A stretch of 10,628 nt of DNA from JASFRI01 sp050115015. GTDB taxonomy: Bacteria; Acidobacteriota; Polarisedimenticolia; CBDVAL01. The stretch covers positions 1 to 10,628 of the forward strand of contig JASFRI010000124.1 in assembly GCA_050115015.1 (NCBI GenBank), in the 5' to 3' direction. A program made the position numbers and the translations under genes. This document shows, one piece after another, positions 8,701 to 10,628 of the stretch. A model generated the notes under the pieces. It had not been told where the DNA came from. It did no database searches and saw only the letters and a program-made list of their open reading frames with translations. Numbering within the stretch: the stretch's first letter is position 1; each line of letters starts with the position of its first letter.

Positions 8701-8706
8701 ATTATG
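8701..8706 (-). promoter_or_regulatory. Candidate -10 element for the moxR-bat operon
   Basis: Read on the minus strand the bases are CATAAT, five of six matches to TATAAT, in an otherwise GC-rich region. Transcription would begin about 30 bases before the moxR ATG, leaving room for the ribosome-binding site. No good -35 hexamer is found at 16-18 bases spacing; the best window reads CTAACC or CCTAAC. An activator or an alternative sigma factor may be needed, or the call is wrong. Confidence 0.35.
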
Positions 8707-8724
8707 TTGAACGGGCTGAACGGG
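8707..8724. repeat. Two 9-base direct repeats in the spacer of the candidate moxR promoter
   Basis: TTGAACGGG (8707-8715) is followed at once by CTGAACGGG (8716-8724), eight of nine bases identical. The pair lies directly beside the candidate -10 on the operator side, where a regulator would block or aid polymerase. A chance duplication is possible. Confidence 0.4.
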
Positions 8725-8839
8725 TTAGGGGTGGCCGGGGACCGACCGCGCGCACCCCTCCGCTCCCGGCCGGGCCGGGGGGGCCCGACGCACCGGTGGC
8801 GCCGAGAATGCGCCTGGGGCTTGGGAATCGGCAATGCAA

Positions 8840-8865
8840 TGACGTCACGTCCCTGCCGCGTGACG
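8840..8865. promoter_or_regulatory. Inverted repeat CGTCACG-N9-CGTGACG with an overlapping TGACGTCA palindrome
   Basis: CGTCACG at 8843-8849 and CGTGACG at 8859-8865 are perfect 7-base arms with a 9-base spacer. The left arm overlaps the perfect 8-base palindrome TGACGTCA (8840-8847). Arm centres are 16 bases apart, somewhat longer than one and a half helical turns. The site lies in the divergent control region, 82 bases before cheR. It could be an operator for a dimeric regulator of either transcript. No known regulator consensus is claimed. Confidence 0.35.
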
Positions 8866-8909
8866 GTAGGAAACCCGGGAAACTCATGCTACCTCAGCCC
8901 TTTCCGGGT
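8865..8909 (+). promoter_or_regulatory. Foldable leader segment upstream of cheR, pseudoknot-capable
   Basis: Stem A: GGTAG (8865-8869) with CTACC (8889-8893). Stem B: ACCCGGGAAA (8873-8882) with TTTCCGGGT (8901-8909), nine pairs with G8879 bulged. The arm order is A, B, A', B', which is the layout of an H-type pseudoknot; the two stems could also be alternatives. I compared it by memory with c-di-GMP, SAM and SAH riboswitch cores and found no match. If it is transcribed it ends 37 bases before the cheR GTG. A transcription start has not been located, so its presence in RNA is unproven. Confidence 0.3.
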
Positions 8910-8912
8910 GTC

Positions 8913-8928
8913 AAGGAGTTAAGTCCTT
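8913..8928. promoter_or_regulatory. 16-base near-palindrome just upstream of cheR
   Basis: The sequence AAGGAGTTAAGTCCTT equals its reverse complement at 14 of 16 positions. It is AT-rich against a very GC-rich background and ends 18 bases before the cheR start, with TTATTTT overlapping its end. It may be a regulator-binding site. A short RNA hairpin of five pairs (AAGGA/TCCTT) followed by ATTTT, as a weak attenuator, is the alternative. Confidence 0.4.
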
Positions 8929-8946
8929 ATTTTCACGGCGGTTAAC

Positions 8947-9852
8947 GTGCGAAATGCCCTTCGCGGGGCCGCACCCCGGACACCGACGATGCCCACGAAC
9001 CCCAGCCCGGCCCGACCCGGCGCGCCCGAGGAGGTCACCCTGTCCCGCATCGCGGCATCCGTGCGGCGGCAGCGCGGCCTGGACCTCGTCCGGTACAAGG
9101 CGGGATTCCTGCGCCGCCGGATCGGCGTGCGCCAGCGCGCCCTGGGCCTGCCCTCGCTGGCGGACTACGCCGACGCCCTCCGGCGGGACCCCGCCGAGCT
9201 GGACCGCCTGCTGCGGTCACTGACGATCAACGTCTCGGAGTTCTTCCGGAATCCCACCTTGTTTCGCCTGCTCCAGCGGCGCGTGCTCCCCTCCCTTCTG
9301 GAGGAGGCCGCAGGCCAGGCTCGCCCGCTCACGGCCTGGTCCGCCGGGTGCGCCGGCGGCGAGGAGCTCTACTCCCTGGCGATCGTCCTCGCGGAGATGG
9401 GGACGCCCCCGGCCGCGGCGAGCCTCCTGGGAACCGACATCGACCGGGAGGCGGTGGCCGCCGCCCGCGAGGGAACCTTCGAGGACGGGCGGATGCGGGA
9501 GCTCCCCGCGGCCCTCCGCGCCCGCTACTTCGAGCCGGGGCCCCGGCCGCGGACCCGTCGCATCCGCACGCAGGGACTCCCCGCCGTCCGGTTCCGCTCC
9601 CACGACCTGCTGGCCGCCCCCCTCCGGCGCGGGCTGGACCTGATCCTCTGCAGGAACGTGCTAATCTACTTCGAGCTGGAGCTCCAGGACGCCATCCTGG
9701 ACCGCATCGCCGGTGCGCTACGACCGGGCGGGGTGCTCGTGCTGGGTCGTGTGGAACGCCTCGCCGGGGGCCTGCGCCACCTCTTCGAACCGCTCGACCT
9801 CCGCGAGCGCGTCTACCGCAAGACCTGCACAGGAGCCTCCCATGCGGGCTAA
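8947..9852 (+). CDS. cheR: CheR chemotaxis protein methyltransferase
   Basis: 301 residues from the GTG at 8947, which has GGCGG five bases upstream. An in-frame ATG at 8989 (287 residues, MPTNPS start) is almost equally likely, as the first 14 residues are not conserved family sequence. The enzyme transfers methyl groups from S-adenosylmethionine to glutamates of chemoreceptors in the cytoplasm. Seen: the N-terminal helical domain with LTINVSEFFRNP (92-103), the SAM-binding loop WSAGCAGGEELYSLA (131-145), LGTDIDREAV (161-170), the family signature LILCRNVLIYF (232-242), and LRPGGVLVLG (258-267). Two common positions differ: GEEPYS reads GEELYS, and the usual G-x-SE reads GRVE. No TPR or pentapeptide tether is present. 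The downstream receptor gene overlaps its end by 11 bases, which suggests co-translation and a direct enzyme-substrate pair. Confidence 0.92.
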   Translation: MRNALRGAAPRTPTMPTNPSPARPGAPEEVTLSRIAASVRRQRGLDLVRYKAGFLRRRIGVRQRALGLPSLADYADALRRDPAELDRLLRSLTINVSEFFRNPTLFRLLQRRVLPSLLEEAAGQARPLTAWSAGCAGGEELYSLAIVLAEMGTPPAAASLLGTDIDREAVAAAREGTFEDGRMRELPAALRARYFEPGPRPRTRRIRTQGLPAVRFRSHDLLAAPLRRGLDLILCRNVLIYFELELQDAILDRIAGALRPGGVLVLGRVERLAGGLRHLFEPLDLRERVYRKTCTGASHAG

Positions 9853-10628
9853 GCTGGCCTTCGCCTTCATGACCGTCGAGCTGGCCGTGATCGTCCTGAC
9901 CCTGACCGTCAACTATGCGGCGTATGCGCAGCTTCCGGTCGCCAAGCTCCTGCTGCTGATCGCCGGCTACCTCGTGATCGGCGGTCTGGCTTCCGTGGTC
10001 CTCTCCCGCTACCTGACCCGGGACGTCCGGGAGCTGAGCAACCTCGCCGCCGAGATCAGCCGCGGCGACCTGACCCGGACCGTGCACGTGCGTTCCCACG
10101 ACGAGATCGGGGATCTCGCCGGGTCCTTCAATTCCATGCTGTCCTCCATGCTGAACATCGTCAGCGAGGTGAAGAGCACCGCGGAACAGATCTTCCAGTC
10201 GGCGCAGTCCCTGTCCGCCACGTCGCAGGAGATGAACGCCTCCACCGAGGAGATCTCCTCCACCATCCAGAACATCGCCCGCGGCGCCGAGGTCCAGGCC
10301 GACATGGTCAACCGCACCTCGGCCATCACCCGGCAGCTCGCGGAGCAGGTGGAGATGATCGCGCAGAAGGCCCGGGAGGCGGATGAGCTGGCGGCCCGGG
10401 CCGGGCAGCGCGCCCAGGAGGGGGGTCGCTTCGCGTCCTCCGCCGTGACCAAGATCGCCGAGGTCGCGGACAAGGTGACCCGGGCGGGCGAGGCGGTCCG
10501 CAAGTTCCAGGAGAACGCGCTGGAGATCAACAAGTCCGTCGACTTCATCACGACCATCGCCCAGCAGACGCACCTGCTGGCGCTCAACGCCAGCATCGAG
10601 GCGGCCCGCGCCGGCGAGCAGGGCCGGG
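9842..10628 (+). CDS. Methyl-accepting chemotaxis protein with minimal periplasmic part, 3' end outside the window
   Basis: 262 complete codons are visible; the gene continues past the window. The ATG at 9842 overlaps the cheR end by 11 bases and has AGGAG six bases upstream. Two hydrophobic helices (about 5-24 and 35-55) are separated by only about ten residues (NYAAYAQLPV), so there is no periplasmic ligand-binding domain. A HAMP domain follows at about 56-108, with LTRDVRELSNLAAEISRGDL and DEIGDLAGSFN. A long coiled coil typical of the signalling domain begins near 110. The window ends in the conserved hairpin region: IAQQTHLLALNASIEAARAG (239-258) then EQGR, the site that contacts CheA and CheW. 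The usual residues there (IA-x-QTNLLALNA) are kept except H for N. Glutamate pairs such as 136-137 could be methylation sites for the adjacent CheR, which is inference. Confidence 0.93.
   Translation, partial: MRAKLAFAFMTVELAVIVLTLTVNYAAYAQLPVAKLLLLIAGYLVIGGLASVVLSRYLTRDVRELSNLAAEISRGDLTRTVHVRSHDEIGDLAGSFNSMLSSMLNIVSEVKSTAEQIFQSAQSLSATSQEMNASTEEISSTIQNIARGAEVQADMVNRTSAITRQLAEQVEMIAQKAREADELAARAGQRAQEGGRFASSAVTKIAEVADKVTRAGEAVRKFQENALEINKSVDFITTIAQQTHLLALNASIEAARAGEQGR

Noticed and set aside
8823..8837. A sigma-54-like GG-N10-GC pair upstream of cheR
   Set aside because: Only the core dinucleotides fit; the -24 block reads GGAAT rather than GGCAC. Such pairs are common by chance at high GC.
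8865..8909. A known c-di-GMP (GEMM) riboswitch ahead of the chemotaxis genes
   Set aside because: The conserved GGACGCAAAGC-type core and the tetraloop-receptor pieces are absent.
8676..8945. An 89-codon plus-strand frame filling the divergent intergenic region
   Set aside because: It has no clear ribosome-binding site and no recognisable composition, and it overlaps the likely promoters and dyads.

Overview
The window is a GC-rich (roughly 70% by eye), densely coded stretch of a bacterial chromosome, with strong G/C preference at third codon positions, 4-base stop/start overlaps and TTG and GTG starts. The gene content (polysaccharide-type acetyltransferase, full MoxR/Bat operon, CheR plus a methyl-accepting chemotaxis protein) fits a Gram-negative, two-membrane organism from a high-GC lineage such as Acidobacteriota, Gemmatimonadota, Myxococcota or Candidatus Eisenbacteria. 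The sequence alone does not decide between them. No tRNA, rRNA, insertion sequence, CRISPR array or phage gene was seen.

Layout. (1) Positions 2-220, plus strand: the last 72 codons of a left-handed beta-helix (hexapeptide) acetyltransferase of the WbpD/WlbB type, probably the edge of a surface-polysaccharide cluster. (2) 221-392: a convergent intergenic gap holding two stable hairpins. (3) 393-8664, minus strand: one continuous eight-gene operon read right to left: moxR, a DUF58 gene, a membrane-anchored BatD-like gene, batA, batB, batC (TPR), batD, batE (TPR plus SH3). Junctions are 4- or 11-base overlaps or gaps of 2, 3 and 16 bases. (4) 8665-8946: a divergent control region with a candidate -10 element and tandem repeat for the Bat operon, two dyads, and a foldable, pseudoknot-capable segment ahead of cheR. 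(5) 8947-10628, plus strand: cheR, overlapped by 11 bases by a methyl-accepting chemotaxis protein gene that runs off the window.

How the genes may work together. MoxR is an AAA+ ATPase that in many genomes travels with von Willebrand factor A (VWA) proteins. Here three VWA proteins (DUF58, BatA, BatB), all with visible MIDAS metal-site residues, sit beside two single-pass proteins with large extracytoplasmic parts (the BatD-like protein and BatD) and two TPR proteins (BatC, BatE). The picture is a membrane-spanning complex whose cytoplasmic ATPase acts on VWA/MIDAS partners. Bat stands for Bacteroides aerotolerance; the molecular function is unresolved, and envelope-stress or maturation roles are inference. 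The cheR/MCP pair looks like the start of a chemosensory cluster. Its receptor has almost no periplasmic domain, so it may sense cytoplasmic, membrane or partner-delivered signals.

Most worth a second look: the gapless 59-residue match between the cytoplasmic tails of the BatD-like protein and BatD; the structured leader and dyads before cheR; the sensorless receptor; and the glutamine-rich tail of BatC.
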